Source: Streptomyces sp. NK15101
GTDB taxonomy: Bacteria > Actinomycetota > Actinomycetes > Streptomycetales > Streptomycetaceae
Assembly: GCF_020400725.1 (NCBI RefSeq)
Contig: NZ_JAINVG010000010.1
Span: forward strand, 1 to 64,000
Reading direction: 5' to 3'
Length of the DNA stretch: 64,000 nt
Part shown: positions 41,556 through 50,953 of the stretch, piece by piece
Layout: each line of letters starts with the position of its first letter
Numbering within the stretch: position 1 is the stretch's first letter
Position numbers and translations under genes: made by a program
The notes under the pieces: generated by a model
Seen by the model: only the letters and a program-made list of their open reading frames with translations
Database searches by the model: none
Told to the model about the DNA's origin: nothing

Positions 41556-42802
41556 GCGCGGGCCTCCGCTGTTGCCTTCGCTGCGAGCTCTCGGGCCCGG
41601 GCGCGTGCCCAGGTCTCCGCTTCGAGGACGTCCGACACGGTCAGTGAGGTTCCCCGGGCGGGGGTGCCGTGCTCCGTGACGACCGCGGTGACCGTGTCCA
41701 TGATGCCGTTGAACGGCAGGCGTCCGGCGAGGAACGCCTCGACGCACTCCTCGTTCGCGGCGTTGAAGACGGCGGGGGCGGTGCCGCCCAGCTCGCCCAC
41801 GTGCCGGGCCAGGCCGACGGAGGGGAAGGCCTCGGTGTCGAGCGGGAAGAACTCCCAGGTGGAGGCCTTGGTCCAGTCGAAGGCGGGGGCCGCGTCCGGG
41901 ACCCGCTCGGGCCAGCCGATGCCGATGGCGATCGGGCCGCGCATGTCCGGCGGGGTGGCCTGGGCGAGCGTGGAGCCGTCCGTGAACTCGACCATCGAGT
42001 GGACGTACGACTGCGGGTGGACGACGACCTCGATGCGGTCGAACGGGATGTCGTAGAGCAGGTGGGCCTCGATGACCTCCAGGCCCTTGTTCACCAGGGT
42101 CGCGCTGTTGACCGTGATCACCGGGCCCATGGCCCAGGTCGGGTGCGCCAGCGCGTCCTCGCGGGTGACGTGCGCCAGCTCCTCCCTCGTACGGCCGCGG
42201 AAGGGGCCGCCGGAGGCCGTGACGACCAGCTTGCGGACGTCGGCGCGGGTGCCGGCGGCGAGCGCCTGGAAGAGGGCCGCGTGCTCGGAGTCGACCGGGA
42301 TGATCTGGCCGGGCTTGGCGAGCTCCTTCACCAGGGGGCCGCCGACGATCAGCGACTCCTTGTTGGCGAGGGCGAGGGTGCGGCCCGCTTCGAGGGCGGC
42401 GAGGGTCGGCGCGAGGCCGATGGAGCCGGTGATGCCGTTGAGGACCGTGTGGCACGGGGAGGCGGCCAGCCGCGTGGCGGCGTCCGGCCCCGCGAGCAGC
42501 TCGGGCAGGGGCTCGGAGCCGTACAGCGCCTTCAGCGCCTCCCGCAGTTCGGGCAGCGCCTCCTCGCGGGCCACGGCGACCGCGGCGACCCTGAGCCGGT
42601 GCGCCTGCTCGGCGAGCAGGCCGATCCGGCCGCCGGAGGCGGCCAGGGCGGTGACCCGGAAACGGTCGGGGTTGCGCAGCACCAGGTCGATGGCCTGCGT
42701 GCCGATGGACCCGGTCGAGCCGAGGACGACGATGTCCCGGCGTCCTTCGGACACGTCGAAGGCGATGTGCGGGTCGGCGAGAGGAGAGGGGCGGTCGCTC
42801 AT
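41552..42802 (-). CDS. dxr: 1-deoxy-D-xylulose 5-phosphate reductoisomerase
   Basis: This 416-residue NADPH enzyme makes MEP from DXP. The Rossmann motif is [11 protein letters not shown] (about 27-37). Metal and substrate sites appear in [42 protein letters not shown] and [13 protein letters not shown]. The start is uncertain: ATG 42802 gives [14 protein letters not shown] 42811 adds three residues, and neither has a well-spaced ribosome site. It is 34 bp downstream of aroA and overlaps rseP. Confidence 0.95.
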   Translation of the reverse strand: MSDRPSPLADPHIAFDVSEGRRDIVVLGSTGSIGTQAIDLVLRNPDRFRVTALAASGGRIGLLAEQAHRLRVAAVAVAREEALPELREALKALYGSEPLPELLAGPDAATRLAASPCHTVLNGITGSIGLAPTLAALEAGRTLALANKESLIVGGPLVKELAKPGQIIPVDSEHAALFQALAAGTRADVRKLVVTASGGPFRGRTREELAHVTREDALAHPTWAMGPVITVNSATLVNKGLEVIEAHLLYDIPFDRIEVVVHPQSYVHSMVEFTDGSTLAQATPPDMRGPIAIGIGWPERVPDAAPAFDWTKASTWEFFPLDTEAFPSVGLARHVGELGGTAPAVFNAANEECVEAFLAGRLPFNGIMDTVTAVVTEHGTPARGTSLTVSDVLEAETWARARARELAAKATAEARA

Positions 42803-42836
42803 GCCCCCCATTCTTGCCGCAAAGCCCGTGCGGTCT

Positions 42837-44072
42837 TCACGGGGTGTGGACGAACGCCCCGAAGGCCCGGTGGAAGTCGGGGAAGGTCTTCTTCACGCAG
42901 CCGGGGTCGTCGAAGGTGATCCCGGGGGTGCGCAGGGCGGTCACCGCGAAGGACATGACGATCCGGTGGTCGCCGTGGGTGGCGATCTCGACGGGCCCGG
43001 CGGGGGTCCCCGGCTGGATCTCGATCCAGTCGGGGCCGGTGGTGACGGTGACGCCGAGGCGGCGGAGGTTCTCGGCGCAGGCGTCGAGACGGTCGCACTC
43101 CTTGACCCGGGTGTTGGCGACGTCCTCGATGCGGACGGGCCCGTCGGCGAACGGCGCGATCGCGGCGAGGGTCGGCATCGTGTCCGAGATGTCCCGCATG
43201 TTGACGGTGAGGCCGCGCAGGGTGCCGGTGGAGCGGACGGTGGTGGCGGTCTCGGTGATCTCGACGTCGGCGCCCATCCTGCGCAGCACGTCGACGAAGG
43301 CCAGATCGCCCTGGAGGGCGCCGGTCCCGAGACCGGGGACGGTGACGGAACGGCCCGGCCGGAGGGCGGCGGCGGCGAAGAAATAGCTGGCGGTGGAGGC
43401 GTCGGGCTCGATGCCGTACGTCCGCGCCCGGTAGCCGGTGGGGGCGACCCGGTAGGTGCGGCCTTCCTGCCGGACCTCGGCCCCGAAGGCCCGCATCATC
43501 GCCAGGGTGATCTCGACGTACGGCTCCGAGACCAGGTCCGTGACGGTGATGTCGAGGCCCTCGGCCGTGAGCGGGCCCAGCATGAGCAGGGCGGTCAGGT
43601 ACTGGGAGGACTGCCCGGCGTCGAGGGTGAGCGCGCCGCCCTTCACGCCGGCGGCGTGCACGGCGAGCGGGTGGTGGCCCTCCCTCTCCCCGTGCCGCAG
43701 ATCGACACCCAGGGTGCGCAACGCGGTCGTCAGGGGGGCGAGGGGTCGTCGTCGCATCTGCGCGGAGGCGTCGAAGCGGTACGTGCCGTGGCCCGCGGCC
43801 GCGAGGGTCGGCAGGAAGCGGGCGGTCGTGGCGCCGTCCCGGCAGTACACGTCGGCCTCGGTGGCCCCCGGCCCGGCGGGGCGGCCCTCGATGTGCCAGG
43901 CGCCGGACTCGCGGCGGACGCCGTAGCCGAGGGCGGCGAGGCCCTCGGCGAAGCCCTCGGTGTCGTCGGAGACGAGCGGGCGCAGGAGGGTGGTGGTGCC
44001 CTCCGCGGCGGCGGCGAGGAAGAGCGCGCGGGCGGTGACGGACTTGGAGCCTGGGATGTCGATGACGGTCAC
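42837..44072 (-). CDS. aroA: 3-phosphoshikimate 1-carboxyvinyltransferase (EPSP synthase)
   Basis: This 411-residue enzyme joins PEP to shikimate 3-phosphate, the sixth shikimate-pathway step. Family motifs are [16 protein letters not shown] at the very N terminus, [35 protein letters not shown] and the active-site [13 protein letters not shown]. It lacks the usual 10-15 N-terminal residues before PGSKS. GTG 44072 has AGGAT 8 bp upstream; the nearest ATG is out of frame and closes at once. Position beside dxr is not the common aroA setting, so it may be a second copy. Confidence 0.9.
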   Translation of the reverse strand: MTVIDIPGSKSVTARALFLAAAAEGTTTLLRPLVSDDTEGFAEGLAALGYGVRRESGAWHIEGRPAGPGATEADVYCRDGATTARFLPTLAAAGHGTYRFDASAQMRRRPLAPLTTALRTLGVDLRHGEREGHHPLAVHAAGVKGGALTLDAGQSSQYLTALLMLGPLTAEGLDITVTDLVSEPYVEITLAMMRAFGAEVRQEGRTYRVAPTGYRARTYGIEPDASTASYFFAAAALRPGRSVTVPGLGTGALQGDLAFVDVLRRMGADVEITETATTVRSTGTLRGLTVNMRDISDTMPTLAAIAPFADGPVRIEDVANTRVKECDRLDACAENLRRLGVTVTTGPDWIEIQPGTPAGPVEIATHGDHRIVMSFAVTALRTPGITFDDPGCVKKTFPDFHRAFGAFVHTP

Positions 44073-44196
44073 GCCGCCATCCTGCCGTGCGGCGCGCCCG
44101 CGCGGCGGGGCGGTCCGCCACGTGGACCTCGCCGGCCGGGGCGCCCCCGCCGCGTGGGCCCGCGCCCTGCTGGGCGGTGCCCCTCCGCCACCCGCC

Positions 44197-44398
44197 GTGT
44201 GGGCGATCGTCCCGCTGGGCGGGACGGGTGGGCACACGGGACGGCGCCCATAGCGGCGCCTCCGCGTTCCGCGCCTGGACCCGCACCCCCGGGGAGCTGT
44301 GCACGGGGTGCGGGTCCAGGCCCATGAGCCTCGGGCGCCGGCAAGGGCGCCGTCCGTTGTGCCCACCCGTCCCGCCCCAGCGGGACGATTGCCCACAA
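44197..44398. repeat. Dispersed palindromic element, copy B (202 bp)
   Basis: This fills about half of the 411-bp gap between aroA and the acyl-CoA dehydrogenase gene. The GTGTG-type arm is at 44197-44237, the TTGTG-type arm at 44357-44398. The centre holds a perfect 16-bp inverted repeat: CCTGGACCCGCACCCC (44274-44289) and its complement at 44305-44320. It is copy A inverted, differing at few positions. The remainder of the gap is GC-rich flank resembling the outer parts of copy A. Confidence 0.88.
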
Positions 44399-44424
44399 CG
44401 GGGGTGCGGGGGCACCGCCCTGGT

Positions 44425-44444
44425 GGAACGACTGCCCACAACGG
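44425..44444. repeat. Isolated half-arm of the dispersed element
   Basis: GGAACGACTGCCCACAACGG is one half of a TTGTG-type arm, 26 bp outside copy B. A more decayed one follows at about 44461. It suggests nested or repeated insertion at this site, close to the stop of the acyl-CoA dehydrogenase gene. Confidence 0.6.
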
Positions 44445-44483
44445 GCGGCGGGGGCGGGGCGAATGCCCGCGACGGGGTGGCCG

Positions 44484-46406
44484 TCACGGGAGTTTGCGGT
44501 GGACGTCCTCCTTGTCCGACGGGCCCGGGGGCGTGTCCGCGATCCAGGGGGCCGAGCCGCTCGGGTCGATGACCCCCGCCTCCAGCCAGGTGTAGGCCCC
44601 GTCGAGGACGGCGTCGACGATCCGCCGGTCGAGGTCGTCCGTGTTGGACCAGAGGCGGGTGAAGAGCTCCTCCGTGCGCAGGCGGGCCTGCCGGCAGAAG
44701 GCGTCGGCGAGTTGGTACGCCTCGCGGCCGTGGTCGGTCGTGGTGCGCAGGAGCTCGGCCCGCACGCACACGGCGCTCATCGCGAAGAGCTCCGCGCCGA
44801 TGTCGACGATCCGCCCGAGGAAGGCCTGCTTGAGCTCCATGCGGCCCTGCCAGCGGGACATCGCGTAGAAGGTGGACCGGGCGAGCTTGCGGGAGGTCCG
44901 TTCGACGTACCGGAGGTGGCCCGCGAGGGCGCCGAACTCTCCGTACGAATTCGGAAGTTGTCCCGGTCCGGTGACGAGTCCGGGGAGCCAGCGGGCGTAG
45001 AAGCCGCCGGCCCGGGCGCCGGCCCGCGCCTTGTCGGCGAGGGACTTGTCGGGGTCGATGAGGTCGCCGGCGACGGAGAGGTGGGCGTCGACGGCCTCGC
45101 GGGCGATCAGCAGGTGCATGATCTCGGTGGAGCCCTCGAAGATGCGGTTGATGCGGAGGTCGCGGAGCAACTGCTCGGCGGGGACCGCCCGTTCGCCCCG
45201 GGCGGCGAGGGAGTCGGCCGTCTCGTAACCGCGGCCGCCCCGGATCTGGACGAGTTCGTCGGCGATCAGCCAGGCCTTCTCGGAGCCGTACAGCTTGGCG
45301 AGGGCGGCCTCGATGCGGATGTCGTTGCGGTCCTCGTCGGCCATCTGGGAGGCGAGGTCGACGACGGCCTCCAGGGCGAAGGCGGTGGCCGCGATGAAGG
45401 AGATCTTGGCGCCGACGGCCTCGTGGCGGCCGACGGGCCTGCCCCACTGCTCGCGGACGCCGGACCACTCGCGGGCGATCTTCAGGCACCACTTGGCGGC
45501 GCCCGCGCAGGCGGCGGGGAGGGAGAGCCGGCCGGTGTTGAGGGTGGTGAGGGCGATCTTGAGGCCGGCGCCCTCGGGGCCGATGCGGTTGCCGGCGGGG
45601 ACCCGGACGCGGTGGAAGCGGGTGACGCCGTTCTCCAGGCCGCGCAGGCCCATGAAGGCGTTGCGGTGCTCGACGGTGATGCCGGGCGCGTCGGCCTCGA
45701 CGACGAAGGCGGTGATGCCGCCGGGGTGTCCTTCGGAGGCGGGGACGCGGGCCATGACGACGAGCAGGTCGGCGACGACGCCGTTGGTGGTCCAGAGCTT
45801 CACGCCGTCGAGGACGTACGCGTCCCCGTCCGGTACGGCGGTGGTCGCGAGGCGCGCCGGGTCGGAGCCGACGTCGGGCTCGGTGAGCAGGAAGGCGGAG
45901 AGGTCGGTGCGGGCGAGCCGGGGCAGGAAGGCGTCCTTCTGCTCCTGGGTGCCGAAGAGTTTCAGCGGCTGCGGTACGCCGATCGACTGATGCGCGGAGA
46001 GCAGGGCGCCGACGGCGGGACTGGCGGAGCCGACGAGGGCGAGGGCGCGGTTGTAGTACAGCTGGGTGAGGCCGAGTCCGCCGTACTTCGGGTCGATCTT
46101 CATCCCGAGGGCGCCGATCTCCTTGAGGCCGGTGATCGTCTCGTCGGGGATGCGGGCCTCGCGCTCGATGCGGGCGCCGTCGATCCGGGTCTCGCAGAAG
46201 TCTCGGAGGACGGCGAGGAAGGCCTCGCCGCGCCGGACGTCCTCGGCCGCGGGGAGCGGGTGCGGGTGGACGAGGTCGAGGCGGAACCGGCCGAGGAACA
46301 GCTCCTTCGCGAAGCTCGGCCTGTGCCACTCCCGCTCGCGCGCGGCCTCGGCGACCTGCCGGGCCTCGCGCTCGGTGACCTTGGGCTGCTGGGTGGGTGC
46401 GGACAT
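44484..46406 (-). CDS. Acyl-CoA dehydrogenase family protein, long form
   Basis: This 640-residue FAD enzyme has the length of very-long-chain-type acyl-CoA dehydrogenases, with a C-terminal helical extension of about 180 residues. Motifs: LTEPDVGSDPARL, the FAD-site LWTTNGVVADLLVV and the second signature RIFEGSTEIMHLLIAREAV. Substrate chain length cannot be read from sequence. ATG 46406 has AGGAGG 6 bp upstream. It is divergent from the ABM monooxygenase gene. Confidence 0.95.
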   Translation of the reverse strand: MSAPTQQPKVTEREARQVAEAAREREWHRPSFAKELFLGRFRLDLVHPHPLPAAEDVRRGEAFLAVLRDFCETRIDGARIEREARIPDETITGLKEIGALGMKIDPKYGGLGLTQLYYNRALALVGSASPAVGALLSAHQSIGVPQPLKLFGTQEQKDAFLPRLARTDLSAFLLTEPDVGSDPARLATTAVPDGDAYVLDGVKLWTTNGVVADLLVVMARVPASEGHPGGITAFVVEADAPGITVEHRNAFMGLRGLENGVTRFHRVRVPAGNRIGPEGAGLKIALTTLNTGRLSLPAACAGAAKWCLKIAREWSGVREQWGRPVGRHEAVGAKISFIAATAFALEAVVDLASQMADEDRNDIRIEAALAKLYGSEKAWLIADELVQIRGGRGYETADSLAARGERAVPAEQLLRDLRINRIFEGSTEIMHLLIAREAVDAHLSVAGDLIDPDKSLADKARAGARAGGFYARWLPGLVTGPGQLPNSYGEFGALAGHLRYVERTSRKLARSTFYAMSRWQGRMELKQAFLGRIVDIGAELFAMSAVCVRAELLRTTTDHGREAYQLADAFCRQARLRTEELFTRLWSNTDDLDRRIVDAVLDGAYTWLEAGVIDPSGSAPWIADTPPGPSDKEDVHRKLP

Positions 46407-46540
46407 GGACGCCTCCTTGGGCTTCCTGTCCGTCGTACCCGATACCGGCGGGTCCGGAAAGAGGAGCAGAGCCCTCCGGGTGGGTCCTTCCCGTGAGACC
46501 CTCCGACGGTCCGTAAGGGGCCGCGCGTAGGGTCCGCAGC

Positions 46541-46843
46541 ATGTCTCAGCCGATCAAGCTCATCGTCCTCGTCGCCACGCTGCCCGGCCGGGGCGCGGAA
46601 CAGGTCGCCGCCTTCGAGGCGCTCGCGCCCCTGGTGCGGGCGGAGGAGGGCTGTCTGCAGTACGACCTCCACCGGGTGGCCGACGACCCCGACCGCTTCG
46701 CCCTGATCGAGCGCTGGGCCTCGGCCGAGGCCCTCGCGGCGCACGACGCCGCCCCGCACATGGTCGCGGCCGGCGCCGCGAACAAGGCGTTCCGCGCGGG
46801 ACCCGCCGAGGTCGTCCGTCTGGTGGACTCCCCCGTCGCATGA
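46541..46843 (+). CDS. Putative quinol monooxygenase, ABM domain
   Basis: This 100-residue ferredoxin-like protein matches the antibiotic biosynthesis monooxygenase fold (YgiN-like): KLIVLVATLPGRGAEQVAAFEALAPLVRAEEGCLQYDLHR and RFALIERWASAEALAAHDAAPHM. These small enzymes act on quinols or polyketides; the natural substrate is not known. Start ATG 46541 sits 134 bp from the divergent acyl-CoA dehydrogenase. It converges on the aldehyde dehydrogenase gene. Confidence 0.92.
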   Translation: MSQPIKLIVLVATLPGRGAEQVAAFEALAPLVRAEEGCLQYDLHRVADDPDRFALIERWASAEALAAHDAAPHMVAAGAANKAFRAGPAEVVRLVDSPVA

Positions 46844-46847
46844 GGAA

Positions 46848-46886
46848 AGGCGGCCCGAGCCCCCGCACAGTGGACTCGGACCGCCT
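46848..46886. terminator. Hairpin between convergent ABM and aldehyde dehydrogenase genes
   Basis: AGGCGGCCCGAG (46848-46859) pairs with CTCGGACCGCCT (46875-46886) with one mismatch. It lies within the 61-bp gap and can serve both genes. Confidence 0.7.
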
Positions 46887-46904
46887 GGTCTCGTGGCGTA
46901 CGCC

Positions 46905-48350
46905 TTACAGGGCGAGGCCCGTCAGGACGAGCACGCGCTCGTAGGTGTAGTCGTCCATCGCGTACTTGACGCCCTCGCGGCCGACGCCGGAGCGCTTGGC
47001 GCCGCCGTACGGCATCTGGTCGGCGCGGTACGAGGGGACGTCGCCGACGATCACACCGCCGACCTCCAGGGCGCGGTGGGCGCGGAAGGCGGTCTGCAGG
47101 TCGCGGGTGAAGACACCGGCCTGGAGGCCGAAGTCCGAGTCGTTGACCGCGGCGAAGGCCTCGGCCTCGCCGTCGACCTTGGCGATGGTCAGGACCGGGC
47201 CGAAGACCTCGGCGCGGGCCAGCGTGACGTCGGCCGGGAGGTCGGTGAGGACGGTCGGGGCGTAGGTCGCGCCCTCGCGCTTGCCACCGGCGAGGAGCTT
47301 GGCGCCGGCCGCGACGGCCTCGTCGACCCAGGACTCGACGCGCTGGGCGGCGGCCTCGTCGACCAGCGGGCCGACGTCGGTGGCGTCGTCCGCCGGGTCG
47401 CCGGTGACCTGCGCCTCGACGGCGGCGACGATCTTCGGCACCAGGCGGTCGTAGACCGAGGCGTCGGCGATCACGCGCTGCACGGAGATGCAGGACTGGC
47501 CGCCCTGGTAGTTGGAGAAGGTCGCGATGCGGCTCGCGGCCCAGTCCAGGTCGGCCTCGGAGGACCAGTCGGGCAGGACGACGGCCGCGGCGTTGCCGCC
47601 GAGCTCCAGGGTGCAGTGCTTGTGCGGCACCGACTGCTGGATGGCGTAGCCGACCTTGTCGGAGCCGGTGAAGGAGATGACCGGGAGGCGCTCGTCCTGG
47701 ACGAGGGCGGGCATGCGGTCGTTCGGCACGGTCAGGATCGACCAGGAGCCGGCCGGCAGGTCGGTCTCGGCCAGGAGCTCGCCCAGGATCAGGGAGGAGA
47801 TCGGGGTCGAGGGGGCCGGCTTGAGGATGATCGGGGCGCCGACGGCGATGGCCGGGGCGACCTTGTGGGCGCTGAGGTTCAGCGGGAAGTTGAACGGCGC
47901 GATGCCGAGGACGACGCCCTTGGGGATGCGGCGGGTCAGGGCGAGGCGGCCCGCGCCGCCGGCCTCGGTGTCCAGGCGCTGGGCCTCGCCGGCGTTCCAG
48001 CGGCGGGCCTCCTCGGCGGCGAAACGGAAGACGGAGACGGCGCGGCCGACCTCGCCGCGGGCCCACTTGATGGGCTTGCCGTTCTCGGCGGAGATCAGCT
48101 GGGCGATCTCCTCGGTGCGCTCGGCGAGCCGCTTCGACACGTGGTCGAGGGCGGCGGCGCGGACGTGCGCCGGGGTCGCGGCGAACTCGTCGACGACGGC
48201 GTGCGCGGCGGCGACGGCCTCCTCGACCTGGGCCTCGGTGGGCACGCTGACCTTGCCGACCAGACGTCCGTCGTACGAGTTCGTGACGTCGAAGGTGGCG
48301 TCGCCGGTGGCCTCGCGGCCGGCGAGCCAGAAGGCGTGGGTGGTCGTCAT
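46905..48350 (-). CDS. Aldehyde dehydrogenase, probably in polyamine/GABA catabolism
   Basis: This 481-residue NAD(P)-dependent aldehyde dehydrogenase has the catalytic Cys in GGQSCISVQ (about 287), the general-base Glu in LELGGNAA, and the cofactor segment PFNFPLNLSAHKVAPA. Conserved C-terminal EVFGPVLTIAKV and NDSDFGLQAGVFTR follow. It resembles succinate-semialdehyde and related dehydrogenases; by context with gabT, puuB-like oxidase and potABC it probably oxidises succinate semialdehyde or gamma-glutamyl aminobutyraldehyde. Start ATG 48350. A 14-bp motif shared with gabT lies 79 bp upstream. Confidence 0.92.
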   Translation of the reverse strand: MTTTHAFWLAGREATGDATFDVTNSYDGRLVGKVSVPTEAQVEEAVAAAHAVVDEFAATPAHVRAAALDHVSKRLAERTEEIAQLISAENGKPIKWARGEVGRAVSVFRFAAEEARRWNAGEAQRLDTEAGGAGRLALTRRIPKGVVLGIAPFNFPLNLSAHKVAPAIAVGAPIILKPAPSTPISSLILGELLAETDLPAGSWSILTVPNDRMPALVQDERLPVISFTGSDKVGYAIQQSVPHKHCTLELGGNAAAVVLPDWSSEADLDWAASRIATFSNYQGGQSCISVQRVIADASVYDRLVPKIVAAVEAQVTGDPADDATDVGPLVDEAAAQRVESWVDEAVAAGAKLLAGGKREGATYAPTVLTDLPADVTLARAEVFGPVLTIAKVDGEAEAFAAVNDSDFGLQAGVFTRDLQTAFRAHRALEVGGVIVGDVPSYRADQMPYGGAKRSGVGREGVKYAMDDYTYERVLVLTGLAL

Positions 48351-48428
48351 TGCGTCCCGGCCCTTTCCGTTTCGGGGTGCGAGCGGTTGCTCTGGTGACA
48401 CGTTAGGGCCGGGGCGCCGGGCGCGGGC

Positions 48429-48442
48429 TTGTCCGGTATGGA
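48429..48442 (-). promoter_or_regulatory. Motif shared with gabT promoter, upstream of aldehyde dehydrogenase
   Basis: On the minus strand this reads TCCATACCGGACAA, matching the TCCATCCCGGACAA upstream of gabT at 13 of 14 positions. It is 79 bp before the start codon. Candidate activator or repressor site. Confidence 0.4.
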
Positions 48443-48464
48443 GTAGTGGGGGTGGCGGCTCTGT

Positions 48465-48482
48465 CCGCTTCGGCCGAAGCGG
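48465..48482 (-). terminator. 18-bp palindrome after the PQQ-propeller gene
   Basis: CCGCTTCGGCCGAAGCGG is a perfect palindrome 18 bp past the stop of the propeller gene. It may be a terminator hairpin or a dyad operator for the downstream aldehyde dehydrogenase gene. Confidence 0.45.
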
Positions 48483-48499
48483 CCGGGGCGGGGGCGCGG

Positions 48500-49768
48500 T
48501 CACGAACCCCGGTACGCCGAGAAGGGCCGGCGCTTTCCGGTGCCCCAGCGGGCGGTGACGAGCAGGTCCTCGTACCGGAACAGGCCCGTGAGCTCGCCGT
48601 TGCCGTCGTCCTCGCCGCGGGAGAAGGTCCGCTCGTCGACCGTGTCGCCCGTGGCGGAGTCGAAGACGTACAGCTCGTCGTGGTCCCTGCTGTGCCGGGT
48701 CAGGAGGGTCACGCGGCCGCCTCCCGCGTGCATCGCCGTGACGCTCCTCCTGTGGTCCTCCGAACCGGCCCGCCACGCCTCGTCCCCGCTCGCCAGGTCG
48801 AAGGCGACGACACCTCCTCCGGAGGTGAGGAGGAGCTTTCCGTCGGCGACCGCGGCGTGCTTGCCGAAGGCGTCGATCCGCCCCTGGCGGCGACCGTCCT
48901 GCCCGAAGGCGAGGAAGGCGTTCACACCGTGCCGCGTCGGCTCCACGACCTTCAGCACCGTCGGCTCGGCGGACAGGAAGGACACGGAGGCGTCCGCGGC
49001 GACGGGGCGCCGTTCGCCGAGGGGAACGGTCCATCGCGGCCGGCCGTCGGCCGGGGCGAACGCGGCGAGTTCCGCCTCGTCGCCGGCGCAGGTCAGGGCG
49101 GCGAGCACCCGCTCCGGCGCGACGGCGACCCCACGGGGGAGGCAGCCCTTGGGGACGGCGGCCTTCCAGCGGGGTGCGCCGGTCCGCAGGTCGACGGCGC
49201 GCAGCGCCTGATCGCCGCGGAGGACCGGCCCCGTTCCCTCGGCGTGTTCGCTGTCCCAGCGCTCGTCCGTGTCGAGGATCACGGCGAGCCCCGCCCCGGT
49301 GGCGACGTCTCCCCCGGGGCCCCGTCGGCCCGTGCGCCACAGCTCGCGGCCGTCCTTCAGGTCGATCGCGGCGACGGTGGCGCAGCCCTCGCGGCTGTCG
49401 TCGAGGACGATGAGCGCGACCGCGTCGGACGCGGCGGTGCTGGTGGTGCAGATCTCGGCCCGGCCGGGCACGGTGTACTCCCAGCGGCGCTTCCCGGACC
49501 TGGCGTCGAAGGCGGTGACGGCGTCGAAGCGGCTGCGGACGACGGTGTCCCCGACGGCCCAGGCGGCGTTGCCGTACTCGGCGGCGGGCCGGTCGCGCGG
49601 GGCGTCCCAGACGCGCTCCATGGAGTCGCCCGGCAGGTAGCCCAGCTCGGAGGCCACGCAGGAGGCGAGGCCCCCGACGAGGGCGAGCGGCACGCCGATC
49701 GCCACCAGCAGGGCCGGCAGCCGGGCCCAGCCTCTCCGTGCCGTGCCGTCGGTCGTGCGCGTGGCCAT
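48500..49768 (-). CDS. PQQ-binding-like beta-propeller membrane-anchored protein
   Basis: This is a 422-residue protein with an N-terminal membrane anchor (about 18-40, GWARLPALLVAIGVPLALVG) and then a propeller of repeats. The repeated pattern AFDARSGKRRWEY, AIDLKDGRELWRT, AVDLRTGAPRWKA and AFDLASGDEAWRA marks PQQ-like blades. No PQQ ligands can be asserted. It is exported or anchored with the propeller outside. ATG 49768 has GGGGA 5 bp upstream; ATG 49780 is an alternative. Function unknown. Confidence 0.87.
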   Translation of the reverse strand: MATRTTDGTARRGWARLPALLVAIGVPLALVGGLASCVASELGYLPGDSMERVWDAPRDRPAAEYGNAAWAVGDTVVRSRFDAVTAFDARSGKRRWEYTVPGRAEICTTSTAASDAVALIVLDDSREGCATVAAIDLKDGRELWRTGRRGPGGDVATGAGLAVILDTDERWDSEHAEGTGPVLRGDQALRAVDLRTGAPRWKAAVPKGCLPRGVAVAPERVLAALTCAGDEAELAAFAPADGRPRWTVPLGERRPVAADASVSFLSAEPTVLKVVEPTRHGVNAFLAFGQDGRRQGRIDAFGKHAAVADGKLLLTSGGGVVAFDLASGDEAWRAGSEDHRRSVTAMHAGGGRVTLLTRHSRDHDELYVFDSATGDTVDERTFSRGEDDGNGELTGLFRYEDLLVTARWGTGKRRPFSAYRGS

Positions 49769-49827
49769 GCGGATCCCCATCCCCGGCTCGGAACGTTCGA
49801 AGCCCGATCAGGGTAGGGGACGGGTGA

Positions 49828-50802
49828 TCACCCGCGTCGCTCGGTCGAGACGATCAGGCAGACGCCGCCGACGACGATCGCGCCGCCGAGGAGGATCGGC
49901 CAGGTCAGGGCCTCGTTCAGGACGAGGGCGCCCAGCAGGACGGCGACGACCGGGTTCACGTAGGCGTAGGTGGCGGCGAGGGAGACCGGCGCGGCCTGGA
50001 GGAGCCAGGCGTACGCGGTGAAGGCGACGAGCGAGCCGAAGACGATCAGGTACGCGAGGGCGGTCCAGGAGCGGCCGGAGACCGCGCCCAGGTCGAGGCC
50101 GTGGTGCTCGCCGCGCACGAGGCCGAGCGCGAGCGCGGCGAGGCCGCCGGCCAGCATCTCGTACGCGCTCGCCGTGAAGGGGTTGACGGGCATGGGCAGC
50201 CGGGCGGAGGAGACGGAGCCGACGGACCACAGCAGGGCCGCGACGAGGACGAGCAGGACGCCGCCGATCTTCACCTCGCCGCTGAGGCCGGGGACGGTGA
50301 GGACGCCGAGGCCGGCGAAGCCGAGCAGGACGCCGCCGTAGGCGCCGAGGCCGGGGCGGTCGCCGAAGGCCGTGCGGAGCAGGACGACCCAGACGGGGAC
50401 GGCGGCGACGAGGAGGGCGGCGAGGCCGGAGGGGATGGAGGTCTCGGCGAGGACGACGAGGCCGTTGCCGCCGAGGATCAGGAGCAGGCCGACGAGGACG
50501 GCGGAGCCGAGTTCCCGGCGGGTGACCCTGAGGGCGGCGGGACCCTGCCGCCAGGCGACGATCGCGGCGAGGAGCAGGCCGGCGGTGACGAAGCGGGCGC
50601 CGCCTGAGAGGAACGGCGGGAGGGTCTCGACGACGATCCGGATCCCGAGGTACGTGGACCCCCAGACGACGTACACGATGCCGAGCGCGGCCCAGACGGC
50701 GCCGGTGATCCGGCGGGCGGGAGCGGGGACGGGCGTGGCGGTACGGGGTCCGGGGGCGGCCGGGCGGGTCTCGGGGGCCGGGTCGACGGCGGGGCTTGTC
50801 AT
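49828..50802 (-). CDS. EamA/DMT family transporter
   Basis: This 324-residue protein has about ten membrane helices in two EamA repeats, with WGSTYLGIRIVVETLPPFL opening repeat 1 and YAYVNPVVAVLLGALVLNE closing repeat 2. The N-terminal 30 residues are Pro-rich. Members export amino acids or metabolites; the substrate is unknown. The ATG at 50802 lies about one nucleotide after a predicted transcription start, so the message may be leaderless. A perfect 16-bp dyad lies 44 bp upstream. Confidence 0.92.
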   Translation of the reverse strand: MTSPAVDPAPETRPAAPGPRTATPVPAPARRITGAVWAALGIVYVVWGSTYLGIRIVVETLPPFLSGGARFVTAGLLLAAIVAWRQGPAALRVTRRELGSAVLVGLLLILGGNGLVVLAETSIPSGLAALLVAAVPVWVVLLRTAFGDRPGLGAYGGVLLGFAGLGVLTVPGLSGEVKIGGVLLVLVAALLWSVGSVSSARLPMPVNPFTASAYEMLAGGLAALALGLVRGEHHGLDLGAVSGRSWTALAYLIVFGSLVAFTAYAWLLQAAPVSLAATYAYVNPVVAVLLGALVLNEALTWPILLGGAIVVGGVCLIVSTERRG

Positions 50803-50809
50803 GAGCAGG

Positions 50810-50839
50810 AGAGTAGGGAGCGGACGCCCCGATGGCCAA
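50810..50839 (-). promoter_or_regulatory. Candidate promoter of the EamA gene
   Basis: Minus strand TTGGCC (50839-50834) and TACTCT (50815-50810) are 18 bp apart. The -10 box ends 7 bp before the ATG, which would make a leaderless transcript. Confidence 0.45.
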
Positions 50840-50845
50840 GAAAAT

Positions 50846-50861
50846 TGCCCGGATCCGGGCA
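50846..50861. promoter_or_regulatory. Perfect 16-bp dyad upstream of the EamA gene
   Basis: TGCCCGGATCCGGGCA is its own reverse complement. It sits just upstream of the candidate -35 box of the transporter and 93 bp from the divergent small membrane protein gene. A dimeric regulator of the transporter could bind here. Confidence 0.55.
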
Positions 50862-50953
50862 GGGGCAGCGGAATTCGGACGGCGAAGAGCCTCTCGGCAT
50901 CGCTGCGGAGGGGTGGGAGGATGTCCGGGACCGCACGACCTCAGGGGGTAGGC

